64,000 nt of DNA from Bradyrhizobium sp. BR 10289 (GTDB lineage: Bacteria; Pseudomonadota; Alphaproteobacteria; Rhizobiales; Xanthobacteraceae), in contig NZ_JACOFR010000006.1 in NCBI RefSeq assembly GCF_019455385.1, positions 186,001 through 250,000 on the forward strand, given 5' to 3'. The notes beneath the pieces were generated by a model. The model worked only from the letters and a program-made list of their open reading frames with translations. It had not been told where the DNA came from and did no database searches. Made by a program: the position numbers and the translations under genes. Positions 8,657 through 19,185 of this stretch are shown piece by piece (the stretch's first letter is position 1; each line of letters starts with the position of its first letter).

Positions 8657-9423
8657 GTGCTGGAGGTCAGCGGGCTGGTGAAGCGGTTTGGCGGCTTCAC
8701 CGCGGTCAACAACGTGTCGTTCAGGGTCGAGCAGGGCGAGATCCTCGGCCTGATCGGCCCCAACGGCTCGGGCAAGAGCACGATCTTCAACATGCTCTCC
8801 GGCACGCTGGCGCCGACGTCGGGGTCGATCCTGTTCGGCGGCCACGAGATCGCGGGCCTCGCGCCGCACCGGATCATCAACAGCGGCATCGGCCGCACCT
8901 TCCAGATTCCGCGGCCGTTCCGCCGCCTGACCATCTTCGAGAACGTGGCCCTCGCCGGCTTTTATGGGCAGGGCCGCCACAGCCGCATCAAGGCAGAAGA
9001 AGCGGCCGAGCGCGCGCTGGCGATGGTCGGCTTGCCAACCGATCGCCATGCCAGTGTCGATGGCTTAGGGGCGGCTGGTCTGAAGAAACTCGAATTGGCG
9101 AAAGCGCTCGCCACCGCGCCAAAACTGCTGCTTGCCGACGAGAGCCTCGGCGGCCTCGACGAGGCCGAGATGGATCAGGCCGCCGACATGCTGCGCAACA
9201 TCCGCGACGAGCTCGGCATCACCATCATCTGGGTCGAGCACATCATGGGCGTGCTGATGCGCGTCGTCGATCGCGTCATGGTGCTCGATCACGGCGAGAA
9301 GATCTCCGAAGGCCTGCCAAGCGCGGTCGCCCGCGATCCGCGCGTCATCGAGGTCTATCTCGGCACTGATGCCGAGACCACGCAGGCCGCAGCGGCCGAA
9401 GCGCGTCGCCGGGCGGGAGGGCA

Positions 9424-9427
<4 letters not shown>
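8657..9427 (+). CDS. livG: ABC transporter ATP-binding protein, LivG type
   Basis: 256 residues starting with GTG. Walker A is GPNGSGKST (about 36-44), followed by a Q-loop region (RTFQIPRPF) characteristic of LivG. The signature and Walker B are unusual: where LivG normally reads LSxGxxRxLE, this reads LGAAGLKKLELAKAL, and Walker B is LLLADESLGGLD instead of LLLDEPxAGL; the catalytic Glu is kept. The H-loop is WVEH. The stop overlaps the next ATG by four bases. It energises the importer with LivF. Confidence 0.9.
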
Positions 9428-10130
<703 letters not shown>

Positions 10131-10131
<1 letters not shown>

Positions 10132-11018
10132 TGGGCATGCAGGCGTTCCTGGACATTTTCGACATCTACCTGCTGGAGGCCGTGATCAACGGCATCCTGC
10201 TCGGCGGCGTGCTGGCGCTGCTCGCGCTCGGGCTCAATCTGATCTTCGGCGTCATCGACGTGACCTGGATCTGTTACGCCGAGCTGGTGATGATCGGCAT
10301 GTACGCCATGTACTTCATGGTGCAGTATTACGGCGTCAGCTACTTTGTTGCCGCGCCGCTCACCATCCTGCTGGTCGCGATCCTCGGCGCCTTGCTCCAC
10401 TACCTCGTGATCGCGCCGCTGCTCACCGCGCCGCCGATCAACCAGCTGCTCGCGACCGGTGGCGTGCTGTTCGTGCTGCAGAGCTTTGCCACCGTCGCCT
10501 TCGGCATCGACTTCCGCAATCTCGGCATCCGCCTGCCGGTGCTCGCCTTTGGCGACATGAATTTCAGCTATGCACGACTTCTGTCGTTCCTGGCGGCGCT
10601 GGTCGGCATGGTCGCGGTCTATCTGTTCATGACGCGGACATTCACCGGCACTGCGATCCGCGCCATCTCGCAGGACCGGCAGATCATGGCGCTGATGGGC
10701 GTCGACACCAGGCGCATCTATCTCATCACCTCCGCACTCGGCGGCGCGCTGGCCGGGCTCGCCGCTTGTCTCTTGGTGTTGCAATATGACGTGCATCCCT
10801 TCGTTGGGCTGTCTTTCGGTCCGATCACGTTCCTGATCTGCGTGCTCGGCGGCCTCGGCAATTTCATCGGCGGCTTCATCGCTGCCTTCGTGTTCGCCGA
10901 GATCATCTCGCTCGGCGGCCTGTTCTCCGATCTCGAATGGGGCTACGTGCTCGCCTTCGCCTTCTTCATCGTCATGATGTTCATCCGGCCCGCGGGCCTG
11001 CTTGCGAGGCGCCGATGA
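10131..11018 (+). CDS. livH: ABC transporter permease, LivH type
   Basis: 295 residues, about eight membrane segments. LivH hallmarks: the start region LLEAVINGILLGGVLALLAL, GLNLIFGVIDVTW, and the cytoplasmic coupling helix TAIRAISQDRQIMALMGVDT. The ATG at 10131 overlaps the livF stop TGA by one base; a second ATG two codons later is also possible. It pairs with livM to form the pore. Confidence 0.93.
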
Positions 11019-12034
11019 TCGGGCAGGGGCGGCTTGCGGCTTGGGCGGTGGCGCTGGCGGCCCTGGTCGCGCTGCCGTTCCTCTATCGCGATCCCTATCA
11101 TCTGCACATCCTGGTGCTGATCCTGATCTGGTCGTTCGCCTACACATCCTGGTCGATGATGGGGCGGTTCGGCCTGGTCTCGCTCGGCCATGGCGGCTTC
11201 ATGGGAATCGGCGCTTACGTCACCGCGCTCTTGTGGAATCACCTGGGACTGTCGCCCTGGATCGGCATCCCCATCAGCATGGTCGCGGCAGGCATCCTGG
11301 CGCTGATTGTCGGCTATCCATGTTTTCGCTTCCGCATCACCGGGCACTATTTCGTGCTGGTGACGCTGGCGCTGTCGGGCATCGTGCTCCAGGTCATCAC
11401 TGCGACGCGCGACTACACCGGCGGCTCGCTCGGCTATACGCCGAACCGCGCCTCCGGCAACAAGCTGCTGGCGCTGCAATTCGACGACAAGACCACCTGG
11501 TACCTGATCGCGCTCGGGATCTGGCTGTTCGGCATATTGGTCTGGCACTGGGTCGACCGCAGCATGGCGCGCTACGCGCTGGAGGCGATCTCGGAGGACG
11601 AGGATGCTGCGGCCGCCGCCGGCGTCAACGTCACCGCCGAGAAGCTGAAGATCACGCTGATCAGCGCGTTGATGACGGCGCTCGCGGGTGCGATCTACTG
11701 CCAGTACCAGATGTTCATCACGCCCGACACCGTCAGCGGCATTGCGGTGTCGCTCCAGATGGTGTTCGCCGCGATCGTCGGCGGCCTGTTCGTCTCGCTC
11801 GGCCCGACCGTCGGCGCCATCATCACCATCCTGCTGGCAGAGACCTTGCGCATCGGCTTCGGCACCAAGGCGGTCGGCTGGGACAACCTCGTCTACGGCG
11901 TGCTGCTGGTGCTCTTCATCATATTCCTTCCCAAGGGCATCCTTGGTAGCGTGCTCGACCGTTTGAAGCCGCAACCCAAGGTGCCACGCGCTCATGAGCA
12001 AGAAGCCGTCCAAATCACTGGCCCAGGAACTTGA
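11015..12034 (+). CDS. livM: ABC transporter permease, LivM type
   Basis: 339 residues, about ten membrane segments. Diagnostic stretches are WSMMGRFGLVSLGHGGFMGIGAY near the N-terminus and YALEAISEDEDAAAAAGVN in the coupling loop. It overlaps livH by four bases. Its last 14 codons overlap the start of the polyphosphate kinase gene by 41 bases, so the end of this protein and the beginning of the kinase share DNA. It completes the importer. Confidence 0.92.
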   Translation: MIGQGRLAAWAVALAALVALPFLYRDPYHLHILVLILIWSFAYTSWSMMGRFGLVSLGHGGFMGIGAYVTALLWNHLGLSPWIGIPISMVAAGILALIVGYPCFRFRITGHYFVLVTLALSGIVLQVITATRDYTGGSLGYTPNRASGNKLLALQFDDKTTWYLIALGIWLFGILVWHWVDRSMARYALEAISEDEDAAAAAGVNVTAEKLKITLISALMTALAGAIYCQYQMFITPDTVSGIAVSLQMVFAAIVGGLFVSLGPTVGAIITILLAETLRIGFGTKAVGWDNLVYGVLLVLFIIFLPKGILGSVLDRLKPQPKVPRAHEQEAVQITGPGT

Positions 12035-12923
12035 CCGCTACATCACGCCGTTCCGCTACGATGGCTCGGGCAAGTTTCATCTCAAGGACCACAAGACCAA
12101 CGTGAAGGGCGATCTCGACAAGGAGGAGGCGCAGGAACTGCTCGACGCCAACAAGAAGCGGCTGATCGACTTCCAGGAGAAGCTCTACGCCCAGGATCGC
12201 TGGTCGCTGCTGATCGTGTTCCAGGCCATGGACGCCGCCGGCAAGGACAGTGCGATCAAGGCGATCTTCGAGGGCATCAATCCGCAGGGCTGCGAAGTCA
12301 CGGCCTTCAAGGCGCCGGGCAGCAAGGAGCTCGATCACGACTTCCTCTGGCGCCACGCCGTCGCACTGCCCGAGCGGGGCCATATCGGCATCTTCAACCG
12401 CTCGCATTACGAGGAGTGCCTGGTGACGCGCGTGCATCCGGAGATCCTCGCCAAGGAGAAGCTGCCGGCAAAGCTCGTCACCAAGAGCATCTGGAAGGAA
12501 CGCTTCGAGGACATCTCGGCCTGGGAGCGTTATCTCTGCCGCAACGGCACCGTGGTGCTGAAATTCTTCCTCAACGTCTCGAAGGAGGAGCAGCGCCAGC
12601 GCTTCCTCGACCGGCTGGAGGAGCCGGCCAAGCAGTGGAAGTTCTCGATGGACGACATCAAGGAGCGGGCGCTGTGGCCGCGCTACCAGGCGGTCTATCA
12701 GGACATCGTCCGGCACACCTCCACGCCGCATGCGCCATGGTATGTCGTGCCGGCCGATCACAAATGGTTCGCCCGCGTCGTGATCGGCTCGGTGATCAAT
12801 GCCGCGCTCGAAAAGCTCGACCTGCGCTTTCCCCGCGCCGACAAGGCGTCGCTGGCGGAGTTCGACGCGGTGCGCAAGGCGCTGGAGCGGGAGGGGAAGG
12901 GCGGCAAGAAGCGGGCGAAATGA
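11994..12923 (+). CDS. ppk2: Polyphosphate kinase 2 (polyphosphate:nucleotide phosphotransferase)
   Basis: 309 residues, a single PPK2 domain. Walker A-like loop FQAMDAAGKDSAIKAIFEG (about 75-93), FNRSHYEECLVTRVHPE (Walker B region and lid) and the conserved WKFSMDDIKERALWPRYQ support the call. PPK2 enzymes transfer phosphate between polyphosphate and AMP, ADP or GDP. The Lys/Glu-rich N-terminus (KTNVKGDLDKEEAQ) is normal. The gene starts 41 bases inside livM, so it may be cotranscribed with the transporter. Nucleotide preference cannot be told from this reading. Confidence 0.92.
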   Translation: MSKKPSKSLAQELDRYITPFRYDGSGKFHLKDHKTNVKGDLDKEEAQELLDANKKRLIDFQEKLYAQDRWSLLIVFQAMDAAGKDSAIKAIFEGINPQGCEVTAFKAPGSKELDHDFLWRHAVALPERGHIGIFNRSHYEECLVTRVHPEILAKEKLPAKLVTKSIWKERFEDISAWERYLCRNGTVVLKFFLNVSKEEQRQRFLDRLEEPAKQWKFSMDDIKERALWPRYQAVYQDIVRHTSTPHAPWYVVPADHKWFARVVIGSVINAALEKLDLRFPRADKASLAEFDAVRKALEREGKGGKKRAK

Positions 12924-13032
12924 AAATCCGAAAACAACCCCATGCACAGTAGCCGGTGATGGGGAAATCAATGGGTTGGCGGCGGGCGGGGGGCGTGGCT
13001 CGGGCCGCAGTTCGGATTTTTAGAATTTTGGC

Positions 13033-13062
13033 TTGACACGTCGGGCAAAACAGCGGTATGGT
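13033..13062 (+). promoter_or_regulatory. Candidate sigma-70 promoter upstream of a 28-codon ORF
   Basis: A perfect TTGACA at 13033-13038 is followed after 18 bases by TATGGT at 13057-13062. Transcription would start near 13069, in an area with no long gene. The stretch 12924-13032 before it holds nothing else recognisable. Confidence 0.4.
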
Positions 13063-13207
13063 GTCATCATCGCCGAAGGTCGGTCGGGCTGCAAGCCTCG
13101 CCTTGTCATTCGCGCATGTCGCGGAGCAGCGCGGAACATGTCGCCAAATGTGATTTGAGTGCCATTGATCCCGCTTGACAGTTTTATGTCATGGGAGGAC
13201 CATCCCC

Positions 13208-13294
13208 ATGGTCGCGAACAAAGCGACGCGTAACGTCCACCTCATGAGCAAGGGGAGGTCTATGACACCACCTCCGCAAATCCAGCCGCGTTAA
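13208..13294 (+). CDS. Small ORF, 28 codons, unknown
   Basis: The ORF is preceded by GGGAGG at 13193-13198, nine bases before the ATG, and a perfect TTGACA-type promoter lies about 175 bases upstream. The product is basic, ending MTPPPQIQPR, with internal Met codons at positions 13 and 19; the second is itself preceded by GGGGAGG, so translation could also start there. There is no membrane segment. I recognise no family. It could be a real small protein, or a translated part of a regulatory RNA. The promoter plus two good ribosome-binding sites in an otherwise gene-free area are why I list it. Confidence 0.4.
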   Translation: MVANKATRNVHLMSKGRSMTPPPQIQPR

Positions 13295-13650
13295 GTGCGA
13301 TGGAGCTCGTTCGGACTATCGCATAGCGGCAGAAACCGCGAACGGCACGCCGGGTCCAGGACTAGAGGGCTGCATCAGTGAGGCAGAGCCCCTACCTGCC
13401 CGGCGCTGTGCGTTTTGGATGCGAGTGGGTCGGACTGATCCAGTGGGCGAGCATCCGCCAATCGGCATATCGCTGCATCAGAACCCGACGCTTCTGCTTC
13501 CCGCATCGCAGCAAATGCCAAGAGATTGTCGCCTCATCGGCAAACTTCCGACACAGGGCGCAGGCGAATAGCGGCCATCCGACATGACGCAGTGCTTCAG
13601 CGTCGACGATTTCGTCGCCGCCGGCGCGTTCATTTTTTCAAGGAATCCGC
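13295..13650. other. Intergenic stretch without a supportable gene
   Basis: The 356 bases between the small ORF and the channel gene hold short complementary pieces (GCGG/CCGC at about 13325-13340, GGGCTGC.../...GCAGAGCCC at about 13367-13392) that could fold. A 69-codon frame at 13378-13587 has no ribosome-binding site and an unlikely composition. It may be a 3' untranslated region or part of a small RNA. Confidence 0.4.
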
Positions 13651-15975
13651 GTGTCGCATAAGCTTGCCCCGGCGCTTCTCGCCATCATCTTCCTCGCCAT
13701 CTCGTCTCTCTCCAGTGTCCGTGCCGAGCCGCAGACGCCGGCTGCCACCAATGCCGCCGCACTGTCGCCTGACGAAGCCAAACGTGCGCTGGACACGCTT
13801 CAGGATGACAAGAAGCGCGCGCAGATGATCGACACGCTGCGCGCCATCGCGACGGCCTCCGGTCAGCAGCAGCCGGACCCGAAATCGCCGATCCCGCTAT
13901 CGGCCGACGGCCTCGGCGCGCAGCTCCTGCTCACGGTGTCGGAGGAGATCGGCGAGATGTCGCGCGAAGTCGCGGATATGGCGCGAACGCTCACGCACTT
14001 TCCGGCGTTCTATTACTGGATCGTGCGCACCGCCAACGATCCCTCGGCTTACAATCTCCTGATCGAGATCGCCTGGAAGCTCGCGCTGGTCCTCGGCTGC
14101 GCGCTTACCGCTGAATGGGTGGTGTTCCGCCTGATCCGGCGGCCGGTCGCGTTCCTGGAAGGACGCATACCGCAAACCGCGCGCCTGCCGGCACAGGCGC
14201 TGCCGATCGCCGATCCGCCGTCCTCGGTGGCCGACGTCACACCTGCGCCTGAGCTGCACAGACGCCGCCACAACCTTGCGCGGATCTGGCAGGTGATGCT
14301 GCGGCTGCCCTTCGTGCTTGGGCGCCTCCTGCTCGAACTGCTTCCCGTATTCGTCCTCATGGGCGTTGCATCCGCGCTGCTCGGGACGGAGATCGGCGAG
14401 CCCATGACGGCCCGTCTCGTGATCCTCGCGGTCGTCAATGCCTATGCGTTCTCGCGCGGGCTCATCTGCGTGGTCCGGGCGCTGGCAGGCCCGTTCGGCC
14501 TGTTTCCGGTGCGCGCCGAGACTGCGGCCTATATCGAGATTTGGGCGCGCCGCATTGTCGGCGTCGGCGTCACCGGCATTGCCTTTGCCAATGTCGCGCT
14601 GCTGCTCGGCCTGCATCGCGCCGGCTATGCGGCACTGCTGCGCATGGTGATGCTGGTCGTGCATCTCTTCATCGTCGTCATCATCCTGCAATGCCGCCGC
14701 CAGGTCGCCGAGGCCATTCGCGCACCGGCCGAACGGCAGGGCATCGCGGCGCGCCTGCGCAACCGCATCGCCGGCGGCTGGCACTATCTGGCCATTGCGC
14801 TCGATCTCGCGCTGTGGGCGGTGTGGGCGCTCAACATCCGCAACGGCTATTCGCTGCTGCTGCAATATTTCGTCGGCACGATCGTGGTGGCGCTGCTCAC
14901 GCGCGTTGCCATCATGCTGACGCTGGGCCTGATCGACCGCGGTTTTCGCATCAAGCCGGAAATCCTCCAGCGCTTTCCGGGACTGGAGGTTCGCGCCAAC
15001 CGCTATCTGCCGCTGCTCCGCAAGGTCGTCTCCGGCGTGATCACCTTCATCGGCCTGGTGGCCGTGCTCGAGGTCTGGGGCGTCGATGCCATCGTCTGGT
15101 TCTATGGCGGTCAGATCGGCGGCCAGCTGATCTCGGCCGTGGCGACGATCGGCATTGCCGTGTTCATCGCGGCCGCCATCTGGGAAATCAGCAATGCGTT
15201 GCTGGATCGTCAGATCAACACATTGTCCCGCGACGGCCACTATGCCCGCGCCGCGCGGCTGCGCACCTTCCAGCCGATGCTGCGCACCGCATTGCTCTGC
15301 CTGATCGCGACGGTCGTGGGGCTGACGGCGCTGAGCGAGATCGGCGTCAATGTCGCGCCGCTGCTCGCGGGCGCCGGCATCGTCGGCATCGCCGTCGGCT
15401 TCGGCTCGCAGAAGCTGGTGCAGGATCTCATCACCGGCCTGTTCCTGCTGCTGGAGAACACCGTGCAGGTCGGCGACACCGTCAGCGTGTCGGGCCTGTC
15501 AGGCGTGGTCGAGAACGTTTCCATTCGAACGATACGTCTTCGCGCCGGTGACGGCGCCGTGCATATCGTGCCGTTCAGCGCGGTGACGACCATCACCAAT
15601 GCCAGCCGCGGCGCCGGCAATGCCTCGGTCTCCGTCAATGTCGCCTACAAGGAGGACACCGACCGCGCCGGGCAGATCCTCAAGGACATCGTCGAGGAGA
15701 TGCGTCGCGAGCCGGATTTCCGCGCGCTGATCCGCGGCGATCTCGAGCTCTGGGGCATCGACAAGGTCGACGGCGCCATGGTGTCGATCGTCGGCCAGAT
15801 TCGCTGCACCGAGGCCGGCCGCTGGCCGGTCCAGCGCGAATTCAACCGCCGCATGAAGCTGCGCTTCCAGCAGCACGGCATCGAAGTCGCATCCGCGACC
15901 CAGACCATTCTGATGCATGTCGCGCCGCCGGCCGACCATGTCGCGAACCTCACGCCGCGGCGCGCGGCAGGGTAG
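13651..15975 (+). CDS. Mechanosensitive ion channel, MscS family (large)
   Basis: 774 residues, GTG start with AAGGA ahead. A signal peptide (about 1-25, ending SVRAEP) leads into a periplasmic helical segment, then about ten membrane spans. The MscS core is near the C-terminus: pore helix LLAGAGIVGIAVGFGSQKLVQD (Gly/Ala-rich TM3), then the beta domain DTVSVSGLSGVVENVSIRT and IVPFSAVTTITN (about 565-660) and the cytoplasmic vestibule. The size and extra N-terminal helices match YnaI/YbiO/MscK-like channels, which release solutes upon membrane tension in hypo-osmotic shock. It stands as its own unit. Confidence 0.93.
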   Translation: MSHKLAPALLAIIFLAISSLSSVRAEPQTPAATNAAALSPDEAKRALDTLQDDKKRAQMIDTLRAIATASGQQQPDPKSPIPLSADGLGAQLLLTVSEEIGEMSREVADMARTLTHFPAFYYWIVRTANDPSAYNLLIEIAWKLALVLGCALTAEWVVFRLIRRPVAFLEGRIPQTARLPAQALPIADPPSSVADVTPAPELHRRRHNLARIWQVMLRLPFVLGRLLLELLPVFVLMGVASALLGTEIGEPMTARLVILAVVNAYAFSRGLICVVRALAGPFGLFPVRAETAAYIEIWARRIVGVGVTGIAFANVALLLGLHRAGYAALLRMVMLVVHLFIVVIILQCRRQVAEAIRAPAERQGIAARLRNRIAGGWHYLAIALDLALWAVWALNIRNGYSLLLQYFVGTIVVALLTRVAIMLTLGLIDRGFRIKPEILQRFPGLEVRANRYLPLLRKVVSGVITFIGLVAVLEVWGVDAIVWFYGGQIGGQLISAVATIGIAVFIAAAIWEISNALLDRQINTLSRDGHYARAARLRTFQPMLRTALLCLIATVVGLTALSEIGVNVAPLLAGAGIVGIAVGFGSQKLVQDLITGLFLLLENTVQVGDTVSVSGLSGVVENVSIRTIRLRAGDGAVHIVPFSAVTTITNASRGAGNASVSVNVAYKEDTDRAGQILKDIVEEMRREPDFRALIRGDLELWGIDKVDGAMVSIVGQIRCTEAGRWPVQREFNRRMKLRFQQHGIEVASATQTILMHVAPPADHVANLTPRRAAG

Positions 15976-16076
15976 GGCTCGGTCAACTTACCGCTTGCCT
16001 CTGCGCATACGGCATCGTTCACTCTCACCTCCAGCCCGCTGACAACATGCGGGCGGTAAAAGCGTGGGAGAGAACG

Positions 16077-17069
16077 ATGCGGGGGCTGTGGGCCGGATTA
16101 AGCGGTCATGTGATCGTCATTTGCGCGTTGCTCGGATGTGCGGCCGCGCCCGCGACCGCTCAACCCTTTCCATCGCGCCCCATCACGCTCGTGGTGCCGT
16201 TCGCGGCCGGTGGCCCGACCGACACGCTCGCGCGAATTCTGTCCGAGCGCGTCGCTGCAGAGCTGCATACCACTGTTGTCGTCGAGAACGTCGCCGGCGC
16301 CTCCGGCAGCATCGCCGGCGCCCGCGTTGCGCGCGCGACGCCTGACGGCACCACTATCACCATCGGCCATTGGGGCACCCATGTGCTCAACGGCGCGATC
16401 TTCAAGCTGCCTTATGACGTGCTCGCCGATTTCGAGCCGGTCGCGACCATCGCGATGGGCACGCAGCTCATCGTCGGCCGCAAGTCGCTCGAGGCCAACA
16501 ACCTGAAGGAGATGATCGCCTGGCTGAAGGCCAATCCCGGCAAGGCGACCGCAGGCACCGCCGGTGCCGGCACCGGCGCCCATGTCGCCGGCGTCTTCTT
16601 CAAGGAGAAGACCGGCACCGACTTCCAGTTCGTGCCCTATCGCGGTGCCGGGCCTGCCATGATCGATCTGGTCGCCGGCCAGATCGACATCATGTTCGAC
16701 CAGGCCTCGAACTCGCTCCCGCAATACAAGAACGGTGCGATCAAGGCGTTCGCGGTGACATCGCCGACACGGCTTGCCTCCGCGCCTGACATTCCGACGG
16801 TCGACGAGGCGGGCCTGCCCGGGCTTTATATTTCCTACTGGCACGGCATCTGGGCACCGAAGAACACGCCGAGGGACATCGTCACGAAGCTCAATGCCGC
16901 CATCGTCACTGTGCTTGCCGATCCCGCGGTGAAACAGCGGTTTGGCGAGCTGGGGCAGGAGATTCCGCCGGTCGAGCAGCAATCGCCCGCGGCGCTGGCG
17001 GCCTTCCAGAAGGCCGAAACGGAAAAGTGGTGGCCGATCGTGAAGGCTGCGGATATCAAGCCGGAGTAG
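16077..17069 (+). CDS. Tripartite tricarboxylate transporter substrate-binding protein (TctC/Bug family)
   Basis: 330 residues, signal peptide ending CAAAPATAQ (about residue 29). Bug-family marks: FPSRPITLVVPFAAGGPTD at the start of the mature protein, DGTTITIGHWGTHVLNGAIF, and VPYRGAGPAMIDLVAGQID. These proteins bind organic acids for TctA/TctB membrane partners, none of which is nearby; such orphans are common in rhizobia and Bordetella. The ATG at 16077 has GGGAGAG five bases upstream; an in-frame ATG at 16047 lacks one. Confidence 0.9.
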   Translation: MRGLWAGLSGHVIVICALLGCAAAPATAQPFPSRPITLVVPFAAGGPTDTLARILSERVAAELHTTVVVENVAGASGSIAGARVARATPDGTTITIGHWGTHVLNGAIFKLPYDVLADFEPVATIAMGTQLIVGRKSLEANNLKEMIAWLKANPGKATAGTAGAGTGAHVAGVFFKEKTGTDFQFVPYRGAGPAMIDLVAGQIDIMFDQASNSLPQYKNGAIKAFAVTSPTRLASAPDIPTVDEAGLPGLYISYWHGIWAPKNTPRDIVTKLNAAIVTVLADPAVKQRFGELGQEIPPVEQQSPAALAAFQKAETEKWWPIVKAADIKPE

Positions 17070-17099
17070 CGGATTTCACGGGGATTGTCTGCGGGCTTG

Positions 17100-17275
17100 C
17101 TCCGCCTCTCCCGCTTGCGGGAGAGGCCGACGTGCCCCGGGCGATGCGCAGCATCGTCCCGAGCACGGCGGGTGAGGGCTCTCTCCGCAGTGGGATATCC
17201 TCCGCAATTCGCGGCAATCCCGACGCGGAGACACCCCCACCCCAGCCCTCCCCCGCAAGCGGGAGAGGGAGTGGG
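17100..17275. repeat. Intergenic palindromic repeat (CTCTCCCGC/GCGGGAGAG class)
   Basis: CTCTCCCGCTTGCGGGAGAG at about 17105-17124 forms a near-perfect hairpin. After a GCGATGCGCAGCATCG palindrome and GGTGAGGG comes CCCTCCCCCGCAAGCGGGAGAGGG, the same unit again. Similar elements recur at 19186, 36119, 50390 and 59483, always between genes. It probably also ends transcription of the TctC gene. Confidence 0.75.
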
Positions 17276-17496
17276 CTGCCGATGCCGCAGCGTCGTGCAC
17301 ATCATATGCGATTGCTGAGCCTTCATGGTTCGGGACGCGTGCCGCGCGCGTTAACTATTGTCGCGAGTGATCTCTCGCGCCTAGCCTCGCTGCGGTGCGA
17401 GATCACAATCGATGTGCTGGTTGCTGCGTCCTTGATCTCGGGGGAGCGCTGGCCGACAATGGCCGCCCTTCAATAAGAAACTCCCTGGGGGATTTC

Positions 17497-19149
17497 GTGA
17501 ATAGACCTGCTCGGGTCAGCGCCCATTCGACCTCATCCGACACCGCGCACGGCATCGCGCTGCTGCGCGATCCCTTGCTCAACAAGGGCACCGCCTTCAC
17601 GGAGGCGGAGCGCGATACGCTCGGCCTGCGCGGCCTGCTGCCGCCCTGCGTGCTGACGATGGAGACGCAGGCTCAACGCGTGCTGACCAATCTGCGCATG
17701 CTGCCGACGGATCTGGAAAAATTCGTCGCGCTGAACGCGCTGCATGACCGCAACGAGGCGCTGTTCTTCCGCGTCGTCGTCGACAATATCGACGAGATCC
17801 AGCCGATCATCTACACGCCGACGGTCGGGCTCGCCTGCCAGAAATTCGGTCTGATCTACCAGCGGCCGCGCGGCATGTTCATTTCCTCGCGCGATCGTGG
17901 CCAGATCGCGGACATCCTGAAGAACTGGCCCAATTCCGCCAAGCTGATCGTGGTCACCGACGGCGAGCGCATTCTGGGCCTCGGCGATCTCGGCGCCAAC
18001 GGCATGGGCATTCCGGTCGGCAAGCTCTCGCTCTATTCGGCCTGCGCGGGCGTGCATCCGGAAGCTTGCCTGCCCATTGTTCTGGACGTTGGCACCAACA
18101 ACGAAGAGCTGCTGGCGGATCCCTATTATCTGGGCCTGCGCGAACGCCGCCTCACCGGCGAGGCCTATGACAGCTTTGTCGATGAATTCGTGACAGCCGC
18201 GCGAAAAACCTTTCCGGGCGTGCTGATCCAGTTCGAGGACTTTGCCAATCACTCCGCGTTCAAGCTGCTGCACAAATACCGGGATGAAGCCTGCGTCTTC
18301 AACGACGACATCCAGGGCACCGCGGCGGTGGCGCTGGCCGGCCTGTTCTCGGCGTTGCGCGTCTCCGGCGGCAAGCTGAAGGACCAGAAGATCCTGTTCC
18401 TCGGCGCGGGCGAGGCGGCGACCGGCATTGCCGACCTGGTTGTCTCCGCGATGATGGCAGAGGGCGCAACGGAAGCCGAAGCACTCCGTCGCAACTGGCT
18501 AGTGGATTCCCGCGGGCTCGTCGTCAGCGGCCGCGACGGCCTGCACGGGCACAAGCTGCGCTATGCCCATACCGAGCAGGCGCCGATCGCCGACTTCCTC
18601 ACCGCGATCCAGACGCTGAAGCCGACGGCGATCATCGGCGTCGCCGCGGTCGGCGGCGCCTTCACGCCCGAGGTGCTCAAGGCGATGGCCGGGCTCAACG
18701 AGCAGCCGATCGTGTTCGCGCTGTCCAACCCGACCTCGAAGGCCGAATGCTCGGCGGAGGATGCCTATCGCTATACCGAGGGCCGCGCGCTGTTCGCCTG
18801 CGGCAGCCCTTACGATCCTGTGAAGCTCAACGGCCGCACCTTCGTGCCGCGCCAGGGCAATAATTCCTACATCTTCCCCGGCGTCGGCCTCGGCGTCATC
18901 GCCAGCCGCTCAAAGCTCGTCACCGACGAGATGTTCATGGCGGCGGCCCATACGCTCGCCGATTGCGTCGGCAAGGAGGATCTCGCCCAGGGCAGCCTCT
19001 ATCCGGCCCTCCCGCGCATCCGCGAGGTCTCGGCCAAGATCGCGGCGGCTGTGGCGGATGTCGCGTACCAGCGCGGGCTCGCGGATGGTCCTGCGCCGAA
19101 CGATGTGAAGGCCCTGGTGCAGTCGCAGATGTACGAGCCGAAATATTGA
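17497..19149 (+). CDS. maeA: NAD-dependent malic enzyme
   Basis: 550 residues, the large single-domain form without a phosphotransacetylase extension. Visible: substrate region QPIIYTPTVG, RPRGMFIS, metal-binding QFEDFANHSAF and VFNDDIQGTAAVALAG, and the Rossmann loop FLGAGEAATGIADL followed by LVDSRGLV. It oxidatively decarboxylates malate to pyruvate with NAD(P), important when rhizobia grow on C4-dicarboxylates. I chose the GTG at 17497, with GGGGG seven bases ahead, because the conserved part begins soon after; the frame is open from 17395. Cofactor preference is by family similarity only. Flanked on both sides by palindromic repeats. Confidence 0.93.
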   Translation: MNRPARVSAHSTSSDTAHGIALLRDPLLNKGTAFTEAERDTLGLRGLLPPCVLTMETQAQRVLTNLRMLPTDLEKFVALNALHDRNEALFFRVVVDNIDEIQPIIYTPTVGLACQKFGLIYQRPRGMFISSRDRGQIADILKNWPNSAKLIVVTDGERILGLGDLGANGMGIPVGKLSLYSACAGVHPEACLPIVLDVGTNNEELLADPYYLGLRERRLTGEAYDSFVDEFVTAARKTFPGVLIQFEDFANHSAFKLLHKYRDEACVFNDDIQGTAAVALAGLFSALRVSGGKLKDQKILFLGAGEAATGIADLVVSAMMAEGATEAEALRRNWLVDSRGLVVSGRDGLHGHKLRYAHTEQAPIADFLTAIQTLKPTAIIGVAAVGGAFTPEVLKAMAGLNEQPIVFALSNPTSKAECSAEDAYRYTEGRALFACGSPYDPVKLNGRTFVPRQGNNSYIFPGVGLGVIASRSKLVTDEMFMAAAHTLADCVGKEDLAQGSLYPALPRIREVSAKIAAAVADVAYQRGLADGPAPNDVKALVQSQMYEPKY

Positions 19150-19185
19150 GGCCTACAATCCAGATCGAGCTCGCGGACGCAGCCC

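Noticed and set aside
13069..13380. Possible tmRNA, SRP RNA, RNase P RNA or 6S RNA
   Set aside because: I looked for the conserved cores (tag peptide and tRNA-like ends, GGAAGGAAGCAGC-type loop, GAGGAAAGTCC) and found none.
13378..13587. 69-codon plus-strand ORF before the MscS gene
   Set aside because: No ribosome-binding site, high Cys/Arg/Ser content, no domain; more likely untranslated.
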